A stretch of 64,000 nt of DNA from Chitinophagaceae bacterium (GCA_014379965.1 JACMKU010000161.1:1-64000), one strand, 5' to 3'; positions 26,471 to 35,058 are shown, counted from the stretch's first letter. The notes: generated from the letters alone by a model not told the origin. Made by a program: numbers and translations.

Positions 26471-27265
26471 TTACTGCGGAATCGCGGTGGTTTCTTTTGC
26501 CGAAGGCTGTATCCAGGCCGCCCGATACTCGATCAGCTTCTTTTCCATGATCGAATATACTTTGTCCCGAAGCAAGGCCACATCGTCAATGGTAAGACCG
26601 GCGACCGGAATTTCATCCATATAGAGGATGCGACAGCGACCGGGCGTGAGTGAGAAGATGGATTCGTAGTGCATGCGGCTATAGGCATCCAGGAAGAGGA
26701 CGGGTTTGATGGGTGTCTGTGTCTCGATGGCGATGCGGAATGCGCCATCGTAGAATGATTTCAAAGGACGGTGTTCCATGTTGAACGTTCCTTCCGGAAA
26801 CACGAGTATCGAGATACCCTTCCTTAGAACGGATTTGAGTGTCATCACGCTCTTTGCGCGGTTCTCCGGGTTACTACGATCGACCGTGACGATGGCGTTG
26901 CGATAGATGTATCCGAATACAGGGACCTTGCTCATCTCTGCCCTACCGAGAGGACGTACGGGCTGGCGATAGGCTCTTACAAGGATACATGCATCGAGGT
27001 AGGAAATATGATTGTTGACGAAGATGAAGGACCGCGACTTATCGTGCGGCACTTCGTATATTTTTTTCGTAAAAATAAAAATCAGCGGGAACCAGAGGTC
27101 GCCCCAGAACATGCAGATGCGTAGGACCATATTGGCGCCACGGATGCGACCGAACAAACTGGCGATGATGACAAAGGGAAATATCACGAGCATGATGCCG
27201 ACAAATAGCAGGAGCGCGTAGATGCAATAGAGCCATTGGACTGGTTTCAATAGCATCTTCATCAA
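26471..27265 (-). CDS. 1-acyl-sn-glycerol-3-phosphate acyltransferase family (PlsC-like)
   Basis: A 264-residue acyltransferase with an N-terminal membrane helix (VQWLYCIYALLLFVGIMLVI). The catalytic H(X4)D motif is in NNHISYLDA and the substrate-binding motif is FPEGTF. A third block, PIKPVLFLDA, corresponds to family motif IV. The enzyme class transfers an acyl chain to the sn-2 position of lysophosphatidic acid or a related lysolipid at the inner membrane. Exact acceptor not determinable. Its start overlaps the DUF4258 stop by 4 bp and it precedes priA, so these three probably form one transcript. Confidence 0.92.
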   Translation of the reverse strand: MMKMLLKPVQWLYCIYALLLFVGIMLVIFPFVIIASLFGRIRGANMVLRICMFWGDLWFPLIFIFTKKIYEVPHDKSRSFIFVNNHISYLDACILVRAYRQPVRPLGRAEMSKVPVFGYIYRNAIVTVDRSNPENRAKSVMTLKSVLRKGISILVFPEGTFNMEHRPLKSFYDGAFRIAIETQTPIKPVLFLDAYSRMHYESIFSLTPGRCRILYMDEIPVAGLTIDDVALLRDKVYSIMEKKLIEYRAAWIQPSAKETTAIPQ

Positions 27266-27720
27266 TTCTTGTTTTTGTATTTATCGTCATCGCCGCCGCA
27301 ATCGCAGGACCAATCGGTATTGAGATCGATTACGGTGATCACCTTGGTCTTGGCATTGCACTGCCCAAAGACGATACGCACGCGTTGGTCGTCATCGGTG
27401 ACACCTTCGAGTGCATACGCCGGACAGGGGCTGGCGTTGACGTTGCTCTTTGTATAATTGATCTTGCCCTCCGACATGATCTCTTTCACTTCTTCCTGTG
27501 TGATCTTCCGGCATTCCATGCGACAGCGGGCGTGCTGGGTGTATTCGAGGTAGGACACTCTCCTGTCGAAACCGCGGTTGCGATCGACTTTTCCTGCCTG
27601 GCTGCCGGGACCTTGACCCGACGATGGCTTCGAAGTATCAGGCTTCTGGCATCTCTTAACGAAAAACAGAATGAGGCCGAGGGCGAAGATGGTAAGGTAA
27701 AGGAGGAGTTTTCTGTTCAT
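27262..27720 (-). CDS. DUF4258 domain protein with N-terminal membrane anchor
   Basis: A 152-residue protein. An N-terminal hydrophobic helix (LLLYLTIFALGLILFFV) with a nearby cysteine anchors it, and a proline/serine/glycine linker follows. The DUF4258 domain spans about 55-140 and contains TQHARCRMECRKITQEEVKEI, AYALEGVTDDDQRVRIVF and CNAKTKVITVIDL. DUF4258 is a BECR-like small fold related to relaxase/RelE-type proteins, with no confirmed activity in this chromosomal context. Unusually cysteine-rich for the family (six in the domain). First gene of the DUF4258-PlsC-PriA group. Confidence 0.85.
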   Translation of the reverse strand: MNRKLLLYLTIFALGLILFFVKRCQKPDTSKPSSGQGPGSQAGKVDRNRGFDRRVSYLEYTQHARCRMECRKITQEEVKEIMSEGKINYTKSNVNASPCPAYALEGVTDDDQRVRIVFGQCNAKTKVITVIDLNTDWSCDCGGDDDKYKNKN

Positions 27721-27734
27721 CAGAGCTAAAATAA

Positions 27735-27900
27735 GGGTTTAGTTGGTTAAGTTGATTCGGTTGAATGAGTTGAATGAGTTGATTAGGCTGGGAAGACTCC
27801 GACACAGCCTGGTAAGTATGGTGGCTACTTAATCAACCCAATCAACTCAATCAACTTAATCAACCGGCCCTCAACCAACCCAATCAACTTAATCAACTAA
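27735..27900. repeat. GTTGATT / AATCAAC inverted low-complexity repeat
   Basis: Units such as GGTTAAGTTGATT and GAATGAGTTGAATGAG on the left are mirrored by AATCAACCCAATCAACTC and AATCAACTTAATCAACC on the right. They fill the gap between the divergent DUF4258 and mtaB genes and form a long imperfect palindrome. Confidence 0.85.
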
Positions 27901-27911
27901 CTTCGCCCCCC

Positions 27912-29213
27912 ATGTCAATCGCAAAAACAATCGCCTTCCACACTCTCGGCTGCAAGCTCAACTTCGCCGAGACCTCGTCGCTATCGAGGCTGATGGAGAC
28001 GGAGGGGTTTGAGAAAAAGCCGTTCGAGGAATTGGCGGATGTTTATGTGATCAACACCTGCTCGGTGACTGATAACGCAGACAAAGAATGCCGGCACCTG
28101 GTGAGAAGAATTCGAAGGAAGGCGCCCGAGAGCTATGTGGTGATCACGGGATGTTATGCACAGTTGAAACCGAAGGAGATAGCGGCAATACCCGGTGTGG
28201 ACCTGGTGCTGGGGGCGGCGGAGAAATTCAATATCGCTACCCATATTCGTGAGCTTTCCAAGGGCGACTCGGCCCGGATTTGTAGTTGCGATATCGACGA
28301 GGTTTCCGACTTCCATTCGTCCTTTTCCGTAAACGATAGGACCCGGACATTTCTCAAGGTCCAGGACGGTTGTGACTATAATTGTTCATTCTGCACCATT
28401 CCCATGGCCCGCGGAAAAAGCCGGAGCGATTCGATCGCGAATGTGGTGGAGAATGCAAGACAGTTGGCCCATAATGGAGTGAAGGAAATCGTATTGACAG
28501 GAATCAACCTTGGCGATTTCGGGACGGCACATTCTCCCATCCATGAAGACGAAGGCACTCGATGGGAAAAGGGAAAAAAGGAAAATTTTTATGAGCTGGT
28601 GCAGGCCCTGGATCGGGTGGAGGGCATATCCCGATATCGGATCTCGTCCATTGAGCCTAACCTTCTTACGAACGATATTATTGCCTTCGTGGCGGGAAGT
28701 GACAAGTTCATGCCCCATTTCCATATACCCCTTCAGAGCGGTAGCAATAAGATATTGGGGCTGATGCGTCGTCGTTACCGCAGGGAATTATACCAGGATC
28801 GGGTGAACCTCATCAAGACCCTGATGCCACACTGCGCCATCGGCGTCGATGTGATCGTCGGCTTCCCAGGGGAGACGGACGAAGATTTTAAAGAAACGTT
28901 TGACTTTCTCCATAGCCTCGATATTTCTTACCTGCACGTATTTACTTACTCAGAGAGAGATAATACTCATGCGCTGACGCTCAAGCCAGTTGTCCCTGTC
29001 ACCGTAAGAAATGATCGAAATAAATCGCTGCGCAATCTCTCCTACATGAAGATGCAATACTTCACGCAGCAACATAGCGGGCAGAGTAGGAATGTTCTTT
29101 TCGAAAAACATAGTAAGTCGGAAATGATGGAAGGGTATACGGATAATTACATCAGGATTACTGCCGCTGCGAAAGAGGAATGCGTGAATAGGGTGGTTAA
29201 ATGGAAATTGTGA
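27912..29213 (+). CDS. mtaB: tRNA (N6-threonylcarbamoyladenosine(37)-C2)-methylthiotransferase
   Basis: A 433-residue radical-SAM methylthiotransferase that converts t6A37 to ms2t6A37 in ANN-decoding tRNAs. The N-terminal UPF0004 domain carries the three cluster cysteines in LGCKLN, NTCSVTD and TGCYAQ. The radical SAM CxxxCxxC is C154-C158-C161 (CDYNCSFC). VIVGFPGETDEDF and a short C-terminal TRAM-like region complete it. TLGCKLNFAETSSL distinguishes MtaB from MiaB and RimO. Single gene; a GC-rich hairpin follows at 29221-29247. Confidence 0.95.
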   Translation: MSIAKTIAFHTLGCKLNFAETSSLSRLMETEGFEKKPFEELADVYVINTCSVTDNADKECRHLVRRIRRKAPESYVVITGCYAQLKPKEIAAIPGVDLVLGAAEKFNIATHIRELSKGDSARICSCDIDEVSDFHSSFSVNDRTRTFLKVQDGCDYNCSFCTIPMARGKSRSDSIANVVENARQLAHNGVKEIVLTGINLGDFGTAHSPIHEDEGTRWEKGKKENFYELVQALDRVEGISRYRISSIEPNLLTNDIIAFVAGSDKFMPHFHIPLQSGSNKILGLMRRRYRRELYQDRVNLIKTLMPHCAIGVDVIVGFPGETDEDFKETFDFLHSLDISYLHVFTYSERDNTHALTLKPVVPVTVRNDRNKSLRNLSYMKMQYFTQQHSGQSRNVLFEKHSKSEMMEGYTDNYIRITAAAKEECVNRVVKWKL

Positions 29214-29220
29214 GTGCCTG

Positions 29221-29247
29221 CCCGCCGTAGCTTAGCGGAGGCGGGGG
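29221..29247. repeat. CCCGCC / GGCGGG hairpin after mtaB
   Basis: GCCCGCC, then GTAGCTTAGCG, then GAGGCGGGG forms a GC-rich imperfect hairpin immediately downstream of mtaB. It may act as an mRNA end. A related CCGC-rich element lies near 39738. Confidence 0.6.
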
Positions 29248-29423
29248 GTGAATGGTGAGTAGTGAATACACCCGAATTATAGCCGCTATTCCTAATTTCT
29301 ATCACACGATTTCACATTCATCAGCCGAATCGCCTGATTTACAATGTTCTTTTTCAACGAGAGGAGATGTTAAGGAAGCGGGGTTCGATTACCCTTATTT
29401 GTCACGATTTGGAAGAGAAAGTG

Positions 29424-29498
29424 TGGAACGTACTGGACTCGAACCAGTGACCCCTACTCTGTCAAAGTAATGCTCTAAACCAACTGAGCTAACGTTCC
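29424..29498 (-). tRNA. tRNA-Val (anticodon GAC)
   Basis: A complete 75-nt cloverleaf without encoded CCA. The acceptor GGAACGT pairs with ACGTTCC, discriminator A. The D-arm contains GCTCAGTTGGTTTAGAGC. The anticodon stem TTACT/AGTAG carries loop TTGACAG, anticodon GAC. The T-arm contains GGTTCGAGTCC. A TATTTTTG box on the minus strand at 29552-29545 is a likely -7 element. The flanking gap (29248-29423) shows nothing else. Confidence 0.95.
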
Positions 29499-29641
29499 GG
29501 TCAACAATAGGGCGAAAGTAGGAAGATCCCCTGTCCCGCGCCCGCAAAAATACTTGCTTCTTATTTATTTTTCCCCACTTCGTGTAGATAATTTTATTAT
29601 GGCTCAAACTTTATTCAATATACCTTGTCAATATAGTTACA

Positions 29642-29935
29642 ATGAGCATGAAATACCAGGTGTCAATACAGTTTGAAATGGATGAGGTGTATATGGAACT
29701 TGTGCCCCAACACAGGACCTACATTAATTACCTGATCAATAAAGAAATCATCGATCAATATGCGGTGAGCATGCAGTCGCAGCGATTGTGGATCACTCTA
29801 TCAGCCGAAGGCAAATACGAGATCGAAAAGATCCTTCGCAAATCTCCTCTCTACAAATACTGGACAGTTGAGATCGATGAGTTGTTTGTATTGGATGGGC
29901 AACACTACCGACTTCCTATAGCCCAACCCAACTAG
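29642..29935 (+). CDS. Small conserved-looking hypothetical protein
   Basis: A 97-residue soluble protein with alternating beta/alpha character: QVSIQFEMDEVYMELVPQHR, YINYLINKEIIDQYAVSMQS, LWITLSAEGKYEIEKILRKSPL, then YWTVEIDELFVLDG. This looks like a ferredoxin-like dimeric alpha/beta-barrel protein of the muconolactone-isomerase or YciI sort, a fold-level guess only. No catalytic motif is visible. It faces the convergent DUF4476 gene across a long palindromic repeat. Confidence 0.7.
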   Translation: MSMKYQVSIQFEMDEVYMELVPQHRTYINYLINKEIIDQYAVSMQSQRLWITLSAEGKYEIEKILRKSPLYKYWTVEIDELFVLDGQHYRLPIAQPN

Positions 29936-30236
29936 GTTTCACGCAAGATTTCACGCAAAGACGCAAAGTTTACGCAAAGACGCTAAGGGTTTCACGCAAG
30001 ATTTCACGCAAAGACGCAAAGTTTACGCAAAGACGCTAAGGGTTTCACGCAAATACGCAAAGATCAAATCGCAATGCGTGTCCGCGTGCAAGATTCTCTT
30101 TGCGTCTTTGCGAACCTTTGCGTCTTTGCGTGAAAGTGTTGCGTCTTTGCGTGAAAGTGTTGCGTCTTTGCGTGAAACAAAAAAGGCGCAGAGATAAATT
30201 TCTTACTCTGCGCCTCTGCGTCTTTGCGTGAAAACC
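29936..30236. repeat. Long CACGCAAAGACGCAAAG-family palindrome between convergent genes
   Basis: The left part has a direct duplication of about 57 bp built from TTTCACGCAAGA, TTTCACGCAAAGACG and AAGTTTACGCAAAGACG. The right part has four mirrored units of the type TTTGCGTCTTTGCGTGAAA. This is the largest member of the family in the window and fills the entire gap. Confidence 0.9.
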
Positions 30237-30239
30237 TTC

Positions 30240-32180
30240 TTATCGGCTTACATTAGCCTCTACATAAGCCGCTAGTTCATTCTTACTAGCTTGTGATGAG
30301 AAGATATCATATACCGAACTGAAATTCGTAGGGTCGGTGATATTATTATAGGAAAGCTTGGCTAATTCCAGCCTGTTTCCTTCATTGCTAACCATCTTAA
30401 TCAATTCTTTCGCTTGAGCTACGGTGAAATAGTTTGTCTCTGTATTGAAGATCTCGGTAAGGCTGTTATACTTCGCGCCAAGACCGAAGGTCAACACTAG
30501 ACTTCTTTGAATGCTTTTGAATTCACTTTCTGACATCGCAACCTTTGCAGTTACCGTTCCGTTTTGAACACCTGAAACAAATGCTGCAAGATCATTTCTC
30601 ATTGAGGTTGTATTAAACAGATCGTATACTGAAGTGAAGTTGGAAGGATCGACGATGTTATCGTATGAACTCTTCGCGAGAACTAACCTGTCATTCTCAT
30701 TTGTGATCTGCGTCAGAAGTTGTTTAGCCTGGTGAGTCGAAAAGAATGCAGTAGTTGAACGGAATGCATCTGAAACGATAGTCACCTTGTTAGAAGAACT
30801 CCATGCTCCAGTAACGCTCCTGTAAAGCGTATTGAAGTCCGCATCGGCCATTGCTGAACCTGTTGCTCCAACTGAAACGTTGTTATAGTTATTCACATAC
30901 GCATAAAGATCATTACGGCTAGCCGTAGAGTTGAGAAGATCGTTCAATAAAGTATAGTTAGTACGATCTACTAGTGTCTTGTATGCATTCTTTGAAAGCT
31001 GCAGACGGTTAGCCTCGTCACTTACCAACGCAATCAGCTTCTTGGCCTGGGCAGCGGTAAAATAATTACCGGCTGTCAGGAGGGCATTGTTGATAGCCGT
31101 GTTGCGGGATGAATTACTGTTTGTATAATAAACCGTCTGGTACAACTTATCATAATTAGCCGTAGTCATAGCTGCCATCGGGTTGCTACCGTCGTAGTTA
31201 TTGATATAAGCCTGTAGGTCAGAACGGCTTGAAGTAGTCGCGAGCAAAGAATAGATCGTATTGAAATTTCCCCTGTCAACTATACCGCGATAAGAACTCT
31301 TTGCAAGGCTCAAGCGTTCCTGCTCTCCTGAAATTGTCTGCAATAATTGTTTTACCTGTGCAGAAGTATAATAGTTAAAGTCACGGGTAAAGAAATTGTT
31401 GAGGTAATAGTTACGCTCACTCAACGTCGGCTCAGCAATGACCTCAGTATATATTGTATTGAATTGCGCATCGGTCAACTGGGCAGTTCCGGTTGTCGGA
31501 ATAGTTGGGTCTGTGGTATTCGAAGGCTGTGCTGCGATATAAGCATTCAGATCATTGCGGCTATTGGTACTGTTAAGCAGGTTTGCCACCGATGAAAAAT
31601 TCTGCTGATCGCTCACTCTCGAATATACAAGCTTCGCGAGTTTGAGACGCATGCTTTCCGAATTGACCAACTGGATCAAAGTGCTGGCCTGTTGTGCTGT
31701 GATCCTCCTGTTGGTGTTCGATGTGTTGAATTCAGCCTCGAGATACGCTGAACGGGCGGAAGCACCCGTCTTGTTCTTTGTATTCGTGTAAAGGGTATTG
31801 AAATTCTTGGTCGACAACTGACCTGCGTTGCCTCCTCTCCTGCTGTTACGCGTTTCGGAGGTGCTGACGCTACCATTGTTCGACACCGTAAGCGTAAGGT
31901 CATAACCATCTCTAAGATTGAAGGTCGACTTAGCGGAATTACGGGATGTTGTTTGATTTGTTCTGACAACAGACAGACTGTGTTGCCCTGGAAGGAGGTC
32001 GGTGATCACAACTGACTGCGTAGTAGTTGTTGATGTTGACGTCGCTGTCGGGATCGTGTAGGTCTTGTTATCAACTATTACTTGTTTGTTGCGGTTTCCT
32101 TCTGTTTTAATAGTCACTGTAGACTGTGAAATGGCAACAAGGCTAATGGCCATCGCCAGTACGGAAAATAAAGCTTTCAT
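30240..32180 (-). CDS. Exported protein with multiple DUF4476 domains
   Basis: A 646-residue protein starting at 32180 with signal peptide MKALFSVLAMAISLVAISQS. An upstream in-frame ATG exists, but that extension would only translate the repeat array and lacks a secretion signal. After a short Ig-like serine/threonine-rich domain (about 20-110) come about six copies of DUF4476, each about 90 residues. The copy pattern is F.NTLYxxV, FTxAQxKxLLxxIxxExxRLxLAKxSYxxIVDxxNFxxVYDLF, then RNDLxAYV. DUF4476 is abundant in Bacteroidota and has no known biochemical role. The high copy number is unusual, since one copy is typical. Confidence 0.85.
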   Translation of the reverse strand: MKALFSVLAMAISLVAISQSTVTIKTEGNRNKQVIVDNKTYTIPTATSTSTTTTQSVVITDLLPGQHSLSVVRTNQTTSRNSAKSTFNLRDGYDLTLTVSNNGSVSTSETRNSRRGGNAGQLSTKNFNTLYTNTKNKTGASARSAYLEAEFNTSNTNRRITAQQASTLIQLVNSESMRLKLAKLVYSRVSDQQNFSSVANLLNSTNSRNDLNAYIAAQPSNTTDPTIPTTGTAQLTDAQFNTIYTEVIAEPTLSERNYYLNNFFTRDFNYYTSAQVKQLLQTISGEQERLSLAKSSYRGIVDRGNFNTIYSLLATTSSRSDLQAYINNYDGSNPMAAMTTANYDKLYQTVYYTNSNSSRNTAINNALLTAGNYFTAAQAKKLIALVSDEANRLQLSKNAYKTLVDRTNYTLLNDLLNSTASRNDLYAYVNNYNNVSVGATGSAMADADFNTLYRSVTGAWSSSNKVTIVSDAFRSTTAFFSTHQAKQLLTQITNENDRLVLAKSSYDNIVDPSNFTSVYDLFNTTSMRNDLAAFVSGVQNGTVTAKVAMSESEFKSIQRSLVLTFGLGAKYNSLTEIFNTETNYFTVAQAKELIKMVSNEGNRLELAKLSYNNITDPTNFSSVYDIFSSQASKNELAAYVEANVSR

Positions 32181-32307
32181 AATTTGTAATTTTTTGATTC
32201 TAATACTGCGGGTTGCTAGAATTATACCAGCGTGGAAAATGGTATAAGTCATAGCATTACGTGTTATTGATAGGTTTTTATTGAGGCGAAACGACCCCAG
32301 TTTGGTC

Positions 32308-32448
32308 AATAGGCAACGGGCAAGAGGCAATAGGCAATGGGCAAGAGGCAATGGGCAACGGGCGATAGGCAATGGGCAATGGGCAATGGGCAATGGGCAA
32401 GGGGCGATAGGCAATGGGCAATTGGCAATGGGCAATGGGCTAACACCA
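32308..32448. repeat. GGCAATG heptamer array (copy B)
   Basis: About eighteen copies of GGCAATG/GGCAAGA/GGCAACG. This is the reverse complement of the TTGCCTA arrays at 14.65 and 32.91 kb, and with the latter it flanks the four-helix-bundle pseudogene in inverted orientation. Confidence 0.9.
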
Positions 32449-32495
32449 GAAATTGGCAGGGGGCGTGCAGGACTTTCCTGTTTTTGCGAAGACTA

Positions 32496-32859
32496 TTAAT
32501 ATTTTTCCGGATTGTGAAGCATGTGGTTTAACATTTTGCCAACCTCCGAATTTTTTGATGTTAATTGAGAATGAACCTCACTTCCTAAGTATTCACAATT
32601 CATCGCAAAATCCAACCACCCGGAAGTTTCGGAATTTTCCATGTCGCTATCGGACACCTTTGAGACAAAATATGCTCGATATCTTTTCTTTCTGTAGGCT
32701 TCTATTAGGGAGATGCAGACACCGCGAAGAACGTCTAATCTGATCAGTTAGGGAATATTTTTCTTCAGCAGGAAACCTTTTGGAAATTTCGAAAATCTCC
32801 ATTGCAAGTGTGAAAGCCAGTTTGTAGACCTTTGTTTCTTTAACATTTAACGCCCCCAT
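32496..32859 (-). pseudogene. Frameshifted four-helix-bundle (23S rRNA intervening-sequence-type) gene
   Basis: The first 48 or so codons give a normal N-terminus with KVYKLAFTLAMEIFEISKRF and YSLTDQIRRSSR. After SSR (about 32726-32732) the reading frame shifts, and the second frame continues VCISLIEAYRKKRYRAYFVS, then DMENSETSGWLDFA and [10 protein letters not shown] before a TAA at 32496-32498. The family normally reads RRSSRSVCANIAEA here, so about two bases appear lost at one codon. Such proteins are helical bundles of unknown function, first described inside 23S rRNA intervening sequences. The gene lies between inverted heptamer arrays B and C, which looks like a mobile-unit arrangement. 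Confidence 0.85.
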
Positions 32860-32908
32860 CCCAGTTCACCGTTTACCAAATCTCCAAATCTCGTTTTACT
32901 TTCTTGGC

Positions 32909-32998
32909 CCTTGCCTATTGCGTTTGCCAATTGCCTATTGCCTATTGCCAATTGCCAATTGCCTATTGTCTATTGCCTATTGCCTATTGCCTATTGCC
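32909..32998. repeat. TTGCCTA heptamer array (copy C), running into tag
   Basis: About twelve copies of TTGCCTA/TTGCCAA. The array reaches the 3' end of the tag gene, so its final Gln codon and TAG stop are read from the repeat unit (CAATAG on the minus strand). Confidence 0.9.
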
Positions 32999-33542
32999 CC
33001 CGGTTCCACATTGGCTTTAGTTTAATTATTTTTTGAAAGGCCGGACACGAATCCACATGCGCTCCGGGGAGATAACCCGTACTCATTAGAAACTCATTTA
33101 CGATCTCGCCGCCCGTGAATCGGAACTGTGACTTAAAAAGCTTTACCCATTCTTCCTTCGATAGTGGATGATGTTGATCCAGCCATTTCTTGAATGAGCC
33201 CGTCTCTTTCTGAATGGCCTTTATCTTCTTCGCGTTGTCGATAGTAGCTTCAATCTTCAGCCGGTTGCGGATGATGCCCGCATCGAGCATGAGCTTTTCT
33301 TTTCGCTTATCATTGTAGCGAGCAACTTTATCAATATCGAAGTTGTCAAAAGCCTTAAGGAAATTCTCTTTCTTCTTGAGAATCGTCTCCCAACTAAGTC
33401 CCGCCTGGTTGATCTCAAGTACGAGCCGGGCGAAGAGTTCGTTATCGGTACGCAATGGAAAACCATATTCTTTGTCATGGTAGTGCTGGTGCACAGTGCC
33501 TTTACCTTTATGTTGGACGAAGTCGCAGTAAGTCGAGGACAT
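32991..33542 (-). CDS. tag: DNA-3-methyladenine glycosylase I
   Basis: A 183-residue base-excision-repair glycosylase that removes 3-methyladenine from alkylated DNA. Family marks are [20 protein letters not shown], the active-site region [18 protein letters not shown] with its tryptophan, and the structural zinc ligands in the N-terminus (C6, H17) and C-terminus (H162, C166 in HVDSCPAF). [16 protein letters not shown] is also typical. Length matches E. coli Tag (187). The stop codon is embedded in heptamer array C, suggesting that array expansion trimmed or extended the C-terminus by a residue or two. Single gene. Confidence 0.94.
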   Translation of the reverse strand: MSSTYCDFVQHKGKGTVHQHYHDKEYGFPLRTDNELFARLVLEINQAGLSWETILKKKENFLKAFDNFDIDKVARYNDKRKEKLMLDAGIIRNRLKIEATIDNAKKIKAIQKETGSFKKWLDQHHPLSKEEWVKLFKSQFRFTGGEIVNEFLMSTGYLPGAHVDSCPAFQKIIKLKPMWNRGQ

Positions 33543-33739
33543 GGTGGGGTGTTGTTTAAAGTCGATTTAGGTATTATTTAGACGTTTAACGTTTAACGTT
33601 CTTTAGTTCGATCTGCTTTTTATTTTTCTGGGTCTCCCTGGTATTCTTTAATACTATACAAATATGAGGTTTTTGTGAAGGTGGCCAATGGGGAAAAAAC
33701 TATTCACATGAGTTTTTTTTGGGTTGGAATATTTTTTTC

Positions 33740-34015
33740 AACTATGATTTATCAACATTAAGATGTTGATATGATTCTTATCCACCAATGAAACCAAGAT
33801 TTGGACCGCTGATATTCATGATTTTTTATGATTTAGGGATGATCGATGGTTATAAGGTAAGTAACCGCTGATCATCCCCACACATAAGAGTGTATCTGCG
33901 AAAATCATAACCATCATGATAAATCTGTGGTCAAATCTTGACCGCTGATATTCATGATTTTTATGATTGACGCGGATATCATTCCTAAATCATGATCATC
34001 ATGAAAATCTTCGAT
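33740..34015. repeat. AATCATGAT / ATGATT palindrome cluster
   Basis: The 570-bp gap before the BON gene has no gene. It contains two direct copies of GACCGCTGATATTCATGATT about 130 nt apart, and mirrored elements AATCATAACCATCATGAT and AATCATGATCATCATGAA. Together they can form several hairpins. The same family recurs at 35.1 kb. Confidence 0.75.
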
Positions 34016-34111
34016 CTATCCCTTGATACAGCTGTTGCTGGCCTAAATATTGTTACAAATTCTGAATATTTAGAAAAGTAAACCTGAACATCTCACACTA
34101 AACAGACATTT

Positions 34112-34612
34112 ATGAAAAAGATCAGTAGTACGTTATTATTGTTGTTTGCATCAATTACCATCTTCATTGGCACGGGTTGTAAGTCCGAGCCGAAGGATGC
34201 CGACGTAAAGACATCCGTAGAATCGGCATTACAGGCCAATCCTGAGACCACGGGTCTAAGCGTAGCCATCAATGATGGCGTCGCTACACTCACTGGCGAA
34301 GTAAAAGATGCGGCAGCGAAGTCCGAAGCCAGCACCATTGCAGGAGCTGTCAAAGGTGTTAAGTCCGTTAGCAATAATGTAACTGTAGCTCAAACAGTTG
34401 CTGCGCCTGTTGAAATAACTGCCGACGACCCACTCTCTGCTGCGGTTAGGGACGCCACAAAGGATTTCCAGGGAGTAGTCGCTACAGTGAATGATGGTAT
34501 CATTACCGTAGCGGGCGAAATAAAGTCAGCCGACTGGAAGAGGTTGAAGCCCATGCTCGATGCACTTAGACCTAAGAAAGTCGATGCAGTCACTTTGAAG
34601 ATCAATAATTAA
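34112..34612 (+). CDS. Lipoprotein with two BON domains
   Basis: A 166-residue lipoprotein. The signal sequence ends in the lipobox FIGTGCKSE (lipidated cysteine at about 23). Two BON domains follow: about 30-92 (ADVKTSVESALQANPETTGLS, then INDGVATLTGEVKDAAAK, SVSNNVTV) and about 103-165 (DPLSAAVRDATKDFQGVVAT, VNDGIITVAGEIKSADW). BON domains bind membranes or small ligands and often occur in osmotic-stress or envelope-maintenance proteins. The adjacent SH3 gene, 20 nt downstream, carries a related BON-like N-terminus, and the two are probably co-expressed. Confidence 0.92.
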   Translation: MKKISSTLLLLFASITIFIGTGCKSEPKDADVKTSVESALQANPETTGLSVAINDGVATLTGEVKDAAAKSEASTIAGAVKGVKSVSNNVTVAQTVAAPVEITADDPLSAAVRDATKDFQGVVATVNDGIITVAGEIKSADWKRLKPMLDALRPKKVDAVTLKINN

Positions 34613-34632
34613 TTCATCTAAAAACTTAAGTT

Positions 34633-35058
34633 ATGGCACTACAAGACAAATACAGGGAACTGACGAGCGCGGCCACTACATCCGGCTTGCGCAATCTCCA
34701 AATCAGGGAGCAGGATGGCGTGTTGTATATTGACGGTGAGGCTCCAGATGGTGCTGCGAAAGATCAGCTTTGGAACGTGTACAACAAACTGGATCCTAAT
34801 TTCAAATCGGGCGACGTTGTGATGAATGTAAACGTCAGGGAAGCTGCCGCCGGTTCGCAAGTAAAAGTGAATACACAGAAGTCAAACCTCAACATTCGCA
34901 AAGGGCCAGGTACGGATCAGCCGATTGTTGGAAAGGCCGCACATCATGAACTCATCACGTTGATCAGTAAGACGAATGATCAGTGGTGGCTCGTGAGGAC
35001 GAAAGATGGAGAGGAAGGCTATGCGTATGCAGAGTACTTATCTGCCGACCTGAACTAG
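34633..35058 (+). CDS. BON-like and bacterial SH3 domain protein
   Basis: A 141-residue protein without a signal peptide. Residues about 1-72 look like a BON-type domain (YRELTSAATTSGLRNLQIRE, DGVLYIDGEAPDGAAKDQLW). Residues about 76-138 are a bacterial SH3 domain with NLNIRKGPGTDQPIVGKA and WWLVRTKDGEEGYAYAEYL. LysM/BON and SH3 combinations occur in potassium or osmotic stress proteins such as YgaU/Kbp-like proteins, but here the LysM is replaced by SH3b. Target unknown, probably peptidoglycan or another envelope polymer if exported by another route. Follows the BON lipoprotein by 20 nt. Confidence 0.85.
   Translation: MALQDKYRELTSAATTSGLRNLQIREQDGVLYIDGEAPDGAAKDQLWNVYNKLDPNFKSGDVVMNVNVREAAAGSQVKVNTQKSNLNIRKGPGTDQPIVGKAAHHELITLISKTNDQWWLVRTKDGEEGYAYAEYLSADLN

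Noticed and set aside
29395-29607. 70-codon minus-strand ORF
   Set aside because: It runs through the complete tRNA-Val(GAC) gene and its promoter and has no protein-like features.
32181-32435. N-terminal extension of the DUF4476 protein
   Set aside because: The extension is a translation of the heptamer array (PLPIA repeats), and a clear signal peptide begins at 32180.
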